A DNA stretch of 64,000 nucleotides, from the NCBI RefSeq assembly GCF_000242915.1, contig NZ_AFRZ01000001.1:62001-126000 (forward strand), read 5' to 3'. Position numbers and translations under genes: made by a program. This stretch comes from Sulfurimonas gotlandica GD1 (GTDB lineage Bacteria > Campylobacterota > Campylobacteria > Campylobacterales > Sulfurimonadaceae). How positions within the stretch are numbered: position 1 is the stretch's first letter; every line of letters begins with the position of its first letter. Below the pieces are notes generated by a model. The model had not been told where the DNA came from and searched no databases. It worked only from the letters and a program-made list of their open reading frames with translations. This document shows, in pieces, positions 52,891 to 61,323 of this stretch.

Positions 52891-53094
52891 ATGCAAGAGA
52901 GTAGAAGAAACTTCTTCAAAAGAAGTGCATTAGTTGTTGGAGCTGCTGCTGTCAGTGCCACGGCGTTAGCTGCTAATAAAGATGATGCTATAGAAGCTGA
53001 TTCAAACGGAGTTGTTGTAGGGACATCTACTAAGAAAGAGATTCTTTACAAAAAAAGTCAAGCTTGGGAAGATTTTTACAAACAAGCTTTATAG
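52891..53094 (+). CDS. Small Tat-signal protein of the formate dehydrogenase operon
   Basis: 67 aa. The Tat signal has RRNFFKRS (residues 5-12), a hydrophobic stretch, and an ALA cleavage site near residue 27, leaving a mature part of about 40 residues (DDAIEADSNGVVVG... WEDFYKQAL). Strong AAAAGGAG site. It stands directly before fdhA, as does the homologous small periplasmic protein in Campylobacter. Likely a small subunit or assembly partner of the exported enzyme; its exact role is not known. Confidence 0.85.
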   Translation: MQESRRNFFKRSALVVGAAAVSATALAANKDDAIEADSNGVVVGTSTKKEILYKKSQAWEDFYKQAL

Positions 53095-53110
53095 TAAATA
53101 AGGAGAGAGT

Positions 53111-55945
53111 ATGTTAGTTGACACATATGAAACACTCAAAGCTCAAATCGGTAGAAGGTCATTTATGAAAATGGCTGCTGTCGCTACGGCTGCTAGTGTA
53201 ACTAGTGCATTTGCTAATGATGGTGTAACAAGAGCTGCTACACAAGAGGAAGTTAAAAATCCTTTTCCTGGCTCAGTAAATGTTAAAACTATCTGTACTG
53301 CATGTTCGGTTGGATGCGGTATTATCGCAGAAGTACAAAACGGCGTTTGGGTAAGACAAGAAGTTGCACAAGACCACCCTATTTCATTAGGTGGACACTG
53401 TTGTAAAGGTGCTGATATGATTGATATGGTTAGGTCTGAAGTTAGACTTAAGCATCCAATGGTAAAAGAAGGCGGAAAATGGAAAAGATTAAGTTGGGAC
53501 GATGCACTAGACAGAATCGCGACTAAACTAAAAGCTTCTCATGAAACAGCAGGACCTGACTCAGCAATGTTTTTAGGATCAGCAAAAATGAGCACTGAAC
53601 AGGCATATTATTTTAGAAAATTTGCCGCAATGTATGGAACGAACAATATAGATCACCAAGCTAGAATTTGACATAGTGCAACAGTCGCCGGTGTGGCGAA
53701 TACATGGGGTTATGGCGCTATGACCAATTCACTTGGAGATATCCAAAATGCTAAAGCAATTATAATTTTTGGAGCGAATCCTGCGGTTAATCACCCAGTT
53801 GGATTTCAACATTTTCTAAAAGCTAAGGAACAAAACAATGCAAAAATAATTGTTGTCGATCCAGTTTTTACTAAAACAGCTGCAAAAGCTGACCATTACT
53901 GTCGAATAAGACCGGGTACAGATATACCATTTATGTATGGAATGCTGCATCTAATCTTCAAAAACAACTGGCATGATGAGAAATTCATCAAAGACAGAGT
54001 TTACGGTATGGAAGATATTATGGAAGAAGCTAAAAAGTGGCATCCTAAAAAAGTTGAGGATGTAACAGGTGTAAGTGCTGATCAACTTATTCAAATTACA
54101 ACACTATATGCTAGATCTAATCCTGGTACTTTAATCTGGGCTATGGGTTTAACTCAGCACTCAGTGGGTAGTTCTAATACTAGACTTGCTCCTATCTTAC
54201 AACTGGCTCTTGGAAACATGGGTGTTGAAGGTGGTGGAACTAATATTCTTAGAGGTCACGATAATGTTCAAGGTGCTACAGACATGTGTTGTTTATCACA
54301 TACACTGCCTGGTTACTATGGATTAAGTAGTGGTTCATGGAAATACTTCGCAAAATCTTGGGGTGTTGACTATGAATGGTTAGCTAAAAAAAGATTTAAG
54401 AATGAAGAATGGATGGGCAAAAAAGGATTTACACTTTCTCGTTGGTGGGCTGGTGTACTAGATGGTAAAGACGGTAATGATAAGATTCATAACGCAGGTA
54501 CTAATCTAAAAAATCTTTTTGTAATGGGTAATGGTATTACTTCAATTGCTCAACAAGCTAAGGTAAAAGAAGGTCTGGACAACCTAGATATGATTGTTCT
54601 TTGTGATCCTTTTGTTAATGAAGCAGCAATTTTAACTGATAAGCAAGATGATGTATTTATTTTACCGGCTGCTACTCAGTTTGAGACTTCTGGATCTGTA
54701 ACTGCAACTAATAGATCAGTTCAGTGGAGATCAAAAGTAGTTGAACCGATGTATGAGTCAAAAACTGACCACGACATTATGTTCGAACTGGCAAAAAGAC
54801 TCGGTTTTTACGATGAGTATACTGCCGGAATGAAAATTAAAGAGAATAAAAAAGATTTTACATGGCCTGAAGATGCTACTGATGAAATTGCAAGAATCAT
54901 TAAAACTATTGGTTTAACTGGTTGGACTGCAAAAAGAATCAAAAAGCATACTGAGAATTGGCATATGTTTGATCAAATCTCTGGACGTGGATACGGTGAG
55001 ATGAAAGGTGAATATTATGGTTTACCTTGGCCAGTATGGACAGAGACACACGGTGGAAGTCCGTTACTATACAACATCAACAGAAGTGTTGCTGAGGGCG
55101 GTATGGGATTTAGAAACAGATTTGGGCTAGAGCATGAAGGGCATGATTTATTATCAGGCAAAGGTTCTGCACCTAAAGATTCTGCTAATAAAGACGGTTA
55201 CCCAGAGATTACTGCAGAAAATATTGAAAAAGTTCTTGGCATTACGCTAAGTGCTGATGAGAAGAGCAGAATCGGTAAAAACTGGAAAGTTGATACTTCT
55301 AATATTATTGCTGAGAAATGTATGCAACGCGGTATAGCTCCTTATGGAAATGCTAAAGCGAGAGCTAAAGTTTGGACATTCCCTGACCAGATTCCAATGC
55401 ACAGAGAGCCTTTACACTCTCCAAGACAAGACTTGGTAGAAAAATATCCTTCTTATGAGGATAAAAAAGACCATTATAGAGTTGATACTAAATATATTTC
55501 TAAACAGAATGAACAAGATTGGTCGAAAGATTTCCCTATCAACCTTGTAACAGGAAGACTTGTAAATATGAATGGTGCAGGTATGGAAAATAGAGCTTCT
55601 AAATATTTAGCAGCGCTTACTCCTGAGATGTTCTGTAGTATTAACCCTAATTTAGCAGGTAAGTATGGAATCAGAGATGGTTCTATGATGTGGATTCATT
55701 CACCTGAAGGTACTAAAATTAAAGTTAAAGCAAAATATTCTTATTCAGTATCTGAAGACAGAATTTTTATGCCTTTTCACTTTGCCGGTCATTTCCAAGG
55801 TGAAGATTTATCTCATAAGTATCCAAAAGGAACTAAACCTTACGCTGTAGGAGAGAGTGCTAATACTGTTACAAACTACGGTTATGACATTATCACTCAG
55901 ATTCCTGAGACTAAAGGCGGATTATGCCGCATAGAATACGCGTAA
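53111..55945 (+). CDS. fdhA: Formate dehydrogenase catalytic subunit, selenoprotein (UGA at 53669-53671)
   Basis: 944 aa with Sec at residue 187. The Tat signal (R15-R16 in GRRSFMK, cleavage near AFA) exports it. One 4Fe-4S cluster is bound by C62-x2-C65-x3-C69 and C97/C98, and the bis-molybdopterin domains follow. The active site reads HQARI-Sec-HSATV, which matches the Sec position of E. coli FdhN. The ORF continues in the same frame right after the UGA for 757 codons, so it is recoding and not a frameshift or nonsense mutation. It oxidises formate to CO2 in the periplasm with Mo or W. AAGGAG lies upstream; fdhB follows. Confidence 0.97.
53669..53701 (+). promoter_or_regulatory. SECIS element and Sec UGA codon of fdhA
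   Basis: UGA at 53669-53671 is followed, after 13 bases, by the stem UCGCC (53685-53689), loop GGUGU (53690-53694) and GGCGA (53695-53699). The loop starts 18 bases after the UGA, as I recall for E. coli fdhF, whose loop is GGUCU. The GU in the loop is the SelB contact in known elements. Confidence 0.8.
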
Positions 55946-55955
55946 GGAGTTGGTT

Positions 55956-56564
55956 ATGAGTGAAAATGCAAGATTAAAATTTTATTGTGATGAGCATAGA
56001 TGTATTTCATGTGATGGTTGTTCGGTAGCTTGTGCGGAGGCGCATGAGTTACCGGCTAACATCAACAGAAGAAAAGTAATTACTATGAATGAAGGCATTC
56101 AAGGTTTAGAATACTCTCTATCTATTGCTTGTATGCACTGTACAGATGCTCCTTGTGAGCAAGTTTGTCCTACTGATTGTTTCTATATCAGAGAGGACGG
56201 TATCGTTTTACACGACAAAGAAAAATGTATTGGTTGTGCTTATTGTCTGTACGCTTGTCCTTTTGGTGCTCCTCAGTTTCCACTAGATGGTGCTTTTGGA
56301 GTAAAAGGTGTTATGGATAAATGTACCATGTGTGCTGGTGGACCAGAAGAGACTAACTCACATAAAGAAAGAGAACTATACGGGCAAAATAGAATCGCAG
56401 AAGGTAAAGTACCAGTGTGTGCTGCTATGTGTTCTACTAAAGCATTACTTGTTGGTGATTCACAAGAAATTTCTTCTATATATAGAGAAAGAGTATTGTC
56501 AGTTGGCCATGGTGTTAAAACACAACCTTATGGATGGTCAACAGCATATGGTTCTAAAATATAG
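55956..56564 (+). CDS. fdhB: Formate dehydrogenase iron-sulfur subunit
   Basis: 202 aa from ATG 55956 with AAGGAG upstream. Four cysteine groups for 4Fe-4S clusters: CDEHRCISCDGCSVAC, ACMHCTDAPCEQVC, CIGCAYCLYACP and CTMC with CAAMC near the C-terminus. It moves electrons from FdhA to the cytochrome b subunit. It lacks a C-terminal membrane helix (the FdhN beta subunit has one), like other Campylobacterota FdhB. It starts 10 bases after the fdhA stop and ends 9 bases before fdhC. Confidence 0.96.
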   Translation: MSENARLKFYCDEHRCISCDGCSVACAEAHELPANINRRKVITMNEGIQGLEYSLSIACMHCTDAPCEQVCPTDCFYIREDGIVLHDKEKCIGCAYCLYACPFGAPQFPLDGAFGVKGVMDKCTMCAGGPEETNSHKERELYGQNRIAEGKVPVCAAMCSTKALLVGDSQEISSIYRERVLSVGHGVKTQPYGWSTAYGSKI

Positions 56565-56573
56565 GACATTATT

Positions 56574-57470
56574 ATGAAAAGTAAATATATAATAATCGCT
56601 CTTATCGCACTCTCTTCACTAGCCTTTGGTGCTAGTGAAAGTGTAGTATGGAGCGACAACCTAGTTGATAATATCCTTGGTTACGATAAAAAAGGTTCAT
56701 TACATTTAGGACAATATTTTACTATTTTACAAAGTACATATTTCAAACCACTATTTTTAGGTGTTTTATTTGGAGTACCCGCAGTGTTTCTTTTACACTA
56801 CATGGTAATCGGTCCAATGATCTTCTCTCATGATAGAAAGAAGATCTATGTATTTACTTTGTTTCACAGAATAGTTCATGCCATTGCAGGTGTATCATTT
56901 ATCTTACTTATTCCAACTGGTCTAATTATGATGTTTGCTAGCACTTTTGGCGGTGGAGAATTTGTAAGAGTATGTAAAGAGATTCATGCGATCTCGACAC
57001 TTCTTTTTATAGTAAGTATTGTACCTATGTTTTTTATGTGGCTTAGATGGATGTTTCTCCACTTCGATGACATTAAATGGTTAATGATTGTAGGCGGTTA
57101 TCTAAATAAAGATAAGAAACCAGTTCCTGCAGGCAGATTTAATGCCGGTCAAAAAACTTGGTATTGGTTAGCTACTCTTGGTGGGTTTATAATGATAGGA
57201 ACTGGTGCGGCTATGTATTTTCAAGACTTTAGACTTGATATGCTAGACACATACCAGATCTCTCAAATTGACTTTTTAAGAGCAAGTGCTATTGTTCATA
57301 ATGCCTTAGGATTAGCTGTTGTAGCTCTTTTCTTTGTTCATATTTACATGGCAGTATTTGCGATTAAAGGTGCTATCCACAGTATGATAGATGGTCACAA
57401 AGAAGAAGAAGAAGTAGAAATTCTTCATAGTTCTTATTATAGAGAGCTAAAAGAAAAAGGCGAAGTTTAA
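56574..57470 (+). CDS. fdhC: Formate dehydrogenase cytochrome b subunit
   Basis: 298 aa with a signal-like N-terminal helix (ending FGASES), then four membrane helices (about 60-80, 98-122, 140-165, 200-225 and 245-265 are candidate spans). Candidate haem ligands include His in FHRIVHAIAG (about 98-107), EIHAIST, IVHNALG and FFVHIYM. It passes electrons from FdhB to menaquinone. Last structural gene of the operon; a hairpin with a T run follows. Confidence 0.94.
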   Translation: MKSKYIIIALIALSSLAFGASESVVWSDNLVDNILGYDKKGSLHLGQYFTILQSTYFKPLFLGVLFGVPAVFLLHYMVIGPMIFSHDRKKIYVFTLFHRIVHAIAGVSFILLIPTGLIMMFASTFGGGEFVRVCKEIHAISTLLFIVSIVPMFFMWLRWMFLHFDDIKWLMIVGGYLNKDKKPVPAGRFNAGQKTWYWLATLGGFIMIGTGAAMYFQDFRLDMLDTYQISQIDFLRASAIVHNALGLAVVALFFVHIYMAVFAIKGAIHSMIDGHKEEEEVEILHSSYYRELKEKGEV

Positions 57471-57489
57471 CAGATTAATCGGTTCATTC

Positions 57490-57519
57490 CTCCTTTTTTG
57501 GCGGAGTGTTCTTTTTTTT
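57490..57519 (+). terminator. Terminator after fdhC
   Basis: CTCC (57490-57493) pairs with GGAG (57503-57506), and a run of eight T follows at 57512-57519. The stem is short, so termination may be partial, with read-through to fdhD. Confidence 0.45.
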
Positions 57520-57562
57520 ACACTATGCAAATATTACATATTTAAATAGTTGTATTTTTAAA

Positions 57563-57579
57563 TATGCTAAAATAGCATA
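57563..57579. promoter_or_regulatory. Palindrome upstream of fdhD
   Basis: TATGCTA-AAA-TAGCATA is a perfect 7-bp inverted repeat, 14 bases before the fdhD ATG, and it contains a -10-like TAAAAT. It looks like an operator for a dimeric regulator; the ModE-like protein at 58744 is a candidate. Confidence 0.45.
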
Positions 57580-57592
57580 ATAAGGAATAACA

Positions 57593-58381
57593 ATGCCAAA
57601 CACTAAATATTTAAAGAAAATCATTATCGACAGAGTTGATGGTGATGAGATTACAGAAGTAGAAGATGTGACTATTGAAGAAGCAAGACTAAATGTTTAC
57701 CTCAATGGTGAAAAAATCATATCAATGATGTGTATTCCCAAGGATCAAAAAGCTCATGCAATTGGCTTTTTGATGAGTGAGAATGTAATCTCTGATATTA
57801 CAGACGTTGAATATATAGAAGTTAGCGAAGATGGTTTAAAAGTTGATATCAAAGCAGCAGTTGATACAGACTCATTACAGAACCTATATAAAGAAAAAAC
57901 CCTTGTAAGCGGTTGTGGTGGAGGAATTACTGGTAATATTGCCGGAAGCCTGGAAATACCATTTAACCAAACAAGTTTTGTGATTAGCCCTAAGACTATC
58001 AGCGATGAAGTTAAACTATTTTACGCTGATAGTGAACTATATAAACTGACAGGTTGTGTTCATAAAGCGATGCTTTATTTAGAAGATAAAACAACTGTAA
58101 CTGCAGAAGATATCGGAAGACATAATGCTATCGATAAAGTAGTAGGTAAATGTAAGATAGATTCTCTGGACACAACAAAAGCAGTCTTATTTGTTAGTGG
58201 AAGACTTAGTTCTGAAATGGTTGTCAAAGCTGTTATGCATAAGATTCCAATTGTAGTTTCAAGAACTGCTCCAACATATCTTGGAGTACAAACGGCAAAT
58301 ACGCATGGAATAACTCTGATAGGTTTTGCCAGAGGTAGAAAAATGAATATCTATACTCATAGTGGAAGAATTCATGGCTAA
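57593..58381 (+). CDS. fdhD: Formate dehydrogenase accessory sulfurtransferase
   Basis: 262 aa. FdhD carries sulfur from a cysteine desulfurase to the molybdenum cofactor for formate dehydrogenase. The conserved first cysteine is C108 in VSGCGGG; the second Cys of the usual CxxC loop is replaced by Gly. Other family motifs are GFLMSENVI, TGCVHKAML, EDIGRHNAIDKVVG and SGRLSSEMVVKA. AAGGA lies before the ATG. Its stop overlaps the next gene by 8 bases, starting a run of coupled genes to moeA. Confidence 0.95.
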   Translation: MPNTKYLKKIIIDRVDGDEITEVEDVTIEEARLNVYLNGEKIISMMCIPKDQKAHAIGFLMSENVISDITDVEYIEVSEDGLKVDIKAAVDTDSLQNLYKEKTLVSGCGGGITGNIAGSLEIPFNQTSFVISPKTISDEVKLFYADSELYKLTGCVHKAMLYLEDKTTVTAEDIGRHNAIDKVVGKCKIDSLDTTKAVLFVSGRLSSEMVVKAVMHKIPIVVSRTAPTYLGVQTANTHGITLIGFARGRKMNIYTHSGRIHG

Positions 58382-58760
58382 TCAAGCTGAAATTATAAAG
58401 CAATATCTAAATGAGAACGGAAAAATAAACTGTTTAGATGGCTTTAAATTGGCTAGAAAGTTAAATATAGATCCCGGCGAAATAGCTGAGCTTACTAAAA
58501 AATACGGTATCAAAATCGACAATTGCGAGCTTGGTGTTTTTGGTGACAATGACTTTGGTGAAAGAAGAGATGATATATATGAAAAGCTCTCTTTAAAAGC
58601 TGATAATGAAAAAAAGCTAGAGTGTAGTGTTGCTTGGGAAGTAGCACAGGAATTTTCTTTGAAAAAAGTTGGTTCTACCACTAAAAAAAGTGACATTGAA
58701 GTTATATATTGTCAGCTTGGATGTTTTAGAAGAAGGATTCACCATGGTAGTAAAAGTTAA
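58374..58760 (+). CDS. Two-repeat cysteine protein between fdhD and the ModE-like gene
   Basis: 128 aa from ATG 58374, overlapping fdhD by 8 bases. Two similar units are seen. Unit 1 (about 16-57) runs K-I-N-C20 ... F-K-L-A-R ... C51-E-L-G-V-F. Unit 2 (about 80-119) runs K-L-E-C84 ... W-E-V-A-Q ... C113-Q-L-G-C117-F. Each has a Cys, a helix like a helix-turn-helix, then C-x-L-G-x-F. No signal peptide. It may bind metal or act with the ModE-like protein (17-base overlap). Family not recognised. Confidence 0.75.
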   Translation: MANQAEIIKQYLNENGKINCLDGFKLARKLNIDPGEIAELTKKYGIKIDNCELGVFGDNDFGERRDDIYEKLSLKADNEKKLECSVAWEVAQEFSLKKVGSTTKKSDIEVIYCQLGCFRRRIHHGSKS

Positions 58761-59118
58761 AACTTGGATAGAAGACGACAGTGAGCACCTTATTTTTGGT
58801 GGGGGAAAAACTCAAGTCTTGGAACTGATAGATGAAACAGGTTCAATCTCAGAAGCTTCAAAAAAAGTGGGGATGAACTATAAAAAAGCTTGGACACATA
58901 TTAAAATACTCCAAGAGTATATAGAAGATGATCTTGTTGTTGTAAACAAGGGAAGAGAATCTGGCGGGACAACACTTACACCAAAAGCTAAAGAGCTAAT
59001 CTTAAAATATAAGCAACTTGAAGCAGAAGTAAAAGCCTATTCAACCAAAAGATTCCAAGAGATCTTTATAGCTGATGGCAATGTTATTCACTGTACTAAG
59101 GATAAGCAAGATGTATAA
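58744..59118 (+). CDS. ModE-like winged-helix regulator
   Basis: 124 aa from ATG 58744. ModE N-terminal DNA-binding pattern: HLIFGGGKTQVLELIDETGSISEASKKVGMNYKKAWTHI (about 14-52 region, split here only for description) and a wing with SGGTTLTPKAKELI. It lacks the C-terminal molybdate-binding (TOBE/Mop) domains of E. coli ModE, as do short Campylobacterota ModE proteins. Likely regulates the molybdate or tungstate uptake and cofactor genes around it. It overlaps the previous gene by 17 bases and the next by 8. Confidence 0.85.
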   Translation: MVVKVKTWIEDDSEHLIFGGGKTQVLELIDETGSISEASKKVGMNYKKAWTHIKILQEYIEDDLVVVNKGRESGGTTLTPKAKELILKYKQLEAEVKAYSTKRFQEIFIADGNVIHCTKDKQDV

Positions 59119-60091
59119 ATTGAACTATTTAAATTATGCAGATGCTAAAGATGTATCAATAGAAAAAGAGCTTAGTATTGATCCTTTGAGTACAAATGTT
59201 GAGTATGAAAAGTTAAGCTCTGATTTAACTTCAAAATTTGATTTTTCGCATCTGCATACATTCTCTTTTTCAAAAGAAGGGTTTCTAGGTTTAATGTTGG
59301 AATTAAAAGAAGATATCGCTGTAAGTCTTGGTGAGAGTGAAGCATTGATCCAAGCTGCCAAACTATATGAAACACTGGGTTTCAAAGTGACTTACATAGA
59401 TATAAAGCATAATGGAGAGATAGACTATAAAGATGTAGAGTCAATAAAAGAAGAGTACTTTTTTGTATCTCCATATATTATAGATACCTTTGTTAGAGTT
59501 GATTTGAAAAAAATCAAAGAATTATTTTGTGGAACTGTTATTTCAAATATATCGGCAACTCTAGATGCTTCACTATGTGATATTGCTTATTTTGATGTTT
59601 ATAAACTAAGTGGATATTGTACGCATTCAGTGCTTCTGCATGACGGTCTGTTTGAAGAGCAAAACATTGCAAGTATTGACACACTTGGAGTAAAACTAAT
59701 CTCAGATGCTCTTAACAAAAAAAGAGAAAACATAACTTGCAAAAAAGAGTTTATAGAAGCTTTAAAAGAGAGTTTGAAAGATGACTTTTTCTTTTTTGTA
59801 GGTGCAGATGCAACACTTGATAATGTAGTTCACTTTGGGCTTAAAGGTATAAAAGCCAGACAAGTTATTAGAAATTTAAGTCTATCAAATATTTTTGTAA
59901 CAAATGGAGAAGGATGTTCTTTGGGCCTTTCACGCCCCTCTAGAATTATTCAGGAAATGGGTTATACAGAGCTGCAAAGTAGACAAGCACTATCTCTATC
60001 TTTTTTTAAAGATTTAGATAGTGAAGAGATACAATTTGTGGCTTCTAAGATAGCAAAATCATACAGACAGATAAAGGCTTTACATGGATAA
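59111..60091 (+). CDS. Divergent NifS/IscS-like cysteine desulfurase
   Basis: 326 aa from ATG 59111 (overlap of 8 bases with the ModE-like gene). It is a class V aminotransferase fold, poorly conserved. The PLP Lys appears to be K165 in DVYKLSGYC, aligned with the HK of IscS. The catalytic Cys is likely C269 in GEGCSLGLSRPS, aligned with the IscS active loop, and the ending has the IscS-type helix (FVASKIAKSYRQI). It may give sulfur to FdhD or selenium to SelD. It is shorter than IscS (about 400 aa). Confidence 0.75.
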   Translation: MYKLNYLNYADAKDVSIEKELSIDPLSTNVEYEKLSSDLTSKFDFSHLHTFSFSKEGFLGLMLELKEDIAVSLGESEALIQAAKLYETLGFKVTYIDIKHNGEIDYKDVESIKEEYFFVSPYIIDTFVRVDLKKIKELFCGTVISNISATLDASLCDIAYFDVYKLSGYCTHSVLLHDGLFEEQNIASIDTLGVKLISDALNKKRENITCKKEFIEALKESLKDDFFFFVGADATLDNVVHFGLKGIKARQVIRNLSLSNIFVTNGEGCSLGLSRPSRIIQEMGYTELQSRQALSLSFFKDLDSEEIQFVASKIAKSYRQIKALHG

Positions 60092-61313
60092 GTATTTAGA
60101 TTTTAAAGATGCTGTTGCTTCATCACTTGGGATTGCTGAAGTAACAACTCTTGAAGAAACGGTTCATATCGGTGACTCTATAGGAAGAGTTTTGGCACAA
60201 AAAGTCATCTGTGTTAAGAACCTTCCATCTTTTAATAACTCTGCAATGGATGGCTTTGCAATAAAAGCTACAGATGCAGGTAAAAGATTAAAAGTTTTAA
60301 AGACTATTTTAGCTGGTGATAGTGTTGAAGCGACTCTTAGTGCTGGAGAGTGCTACAAGATAATGACTGGTGCTAAAGTGCCAAGTGATGCTGATACTAT
60401 CATCCCTATAGAAGATGTTTTAGATTATGAAAACAGTGAAGTCACAATCAAAGAAAATGTCGTAAAAAACTCATGTCTAAGATTTAAGGGTGAAGAGAAA
60501 GCTCTTGGTGATGTTTTATTTGATAAAGGTGAAGTTATCACATCCGGTATGGTAGCTCTCTTAGCTTCTCAGGGCATTACAATGCTCTCACTATATAAGA
60601 AGCTAAACATTGCCGTTGTATCGACTGGAAATGAGCTAAAAGAGCCATGGGAGATAGCAAGTGATGATGAGATTTATAACTGCAACTCTTATGCGATTAT
60701 CTCGCTTTTAAAAGAAAAAGGCTTTAACGCGACATATACAGGTGTCGTGCCTGATTCTCTTGAGAAATCAGTTGAGTTTGTTAATGGCTTAAAGAGTTAC
60801 GATCTGATTATAACAACAGGTGGCATCTCTATGGGAGATGCTGACTACATGGCAGAGGCATTTGAGCGCAATGGCCTTGAGATAGCTTTTCATGGAGTTA
60901 ACATCAAACCTGGACGTCCTATCATGATGGGAAAAATGGATAATACTTTCGTAATGTGTCTTCCTGGAAATCCATTAACAGCTATGGTAAACATGCATCT
61001 ATTTGCCTTTCCTGTTTTAAACAAGTTACAAGGTTCTTTGAAAGTTTTTCATGATGTAGATATTGCTACAAATGTTAAAGCCTTTAAAACAAAATCTGGT
61101 CGCGTTAATGTTGTTCTAGGGAGTTATGCAGATGGAAAATATTGCGTAACCCAAAATAATAAATATGGCTCTGGGATGATTAGTGTGATAGATGCTAGTA
61201 ATTGTATTCTTGTTACAGATGAATCATGTGAGAGTATATCAGAAGAAGATAGCGTCAAGATTATTAAGTTTAATTGCTTATATAGCAAAGATCAAATCGA
61301 TCTATTTAACTAA
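60084..61313 (+). CDS. moeA: Molybdopterin molybdotransferase
   Basis: 409 aa with the MoeA domain order: an N-terminal segment with NLPSFNNSAMDGFAIK, a domain with MTGAKVPSDADTIIPIED, the MoaB/Mog-like nucleotide-binding domain (VVSTGNELKEP, then TTGGISMGDADY), and a C-terminal beta domain. It inserts molybdate or tungstate into adenylated molybdopterin. It overlaps the desulfurase gene by 8 bases. The binding-protein gene follows 10 bases downstream. Confidence 0.95.
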   Translation: MDKYLDFKDAVASSLGIAEVTTLEETVHIGDSIGRVLAQKVICVKNLPSFNNSAMDGFAIKATDAGKRLKVLKTILAGDSVEATLSAGECYKIMTGAKVPSDADTIIPIEDVLDYENSEVTIKENVVKNSCLRFKGEEKALGDVLFDKGEVITSGMVALLASQGITMLSLYKKLNIAVVSTGNELKEPWEIASDDEIYNCNSYAIISLLKEKGFNATYTGVVPDSLEKSVEFVNGLKSYDLIITTGGISMGDADYMAEAFERNGLEIAFHGVNIKPGRPIMMGKMDNTFVMCLPGNPLTAMVNMHLFAFPVLNKLQGSLKVFHDVDIATNVKAFKTKSGRVNVVLGSYADGKYCVTQNNKYGSGMISVIDASNCILVTDESCESISEEDSVKIIKFNCLYSKDQIDLFN

Positions 61314-61323
61314 GGAGAAAAAG

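Noticed and set aside
53672-53692. Break between two ORFs (53111-53671 and 53693-55945) as a frameshift or nonsense mutation
   Set aside because: Both parts are in the same frame, the TGA is at the known Sec position of formate dehydrogenases, and a SECIS hairpin and the full Sec machinery are present.
61192-61323. Upstream extension of the tungstate-binding protein into moeA
   Set aside because: The added residues have no signal-peptide shape, while ATG 61324 follows AAGGAG and begins a normal signal peptide.
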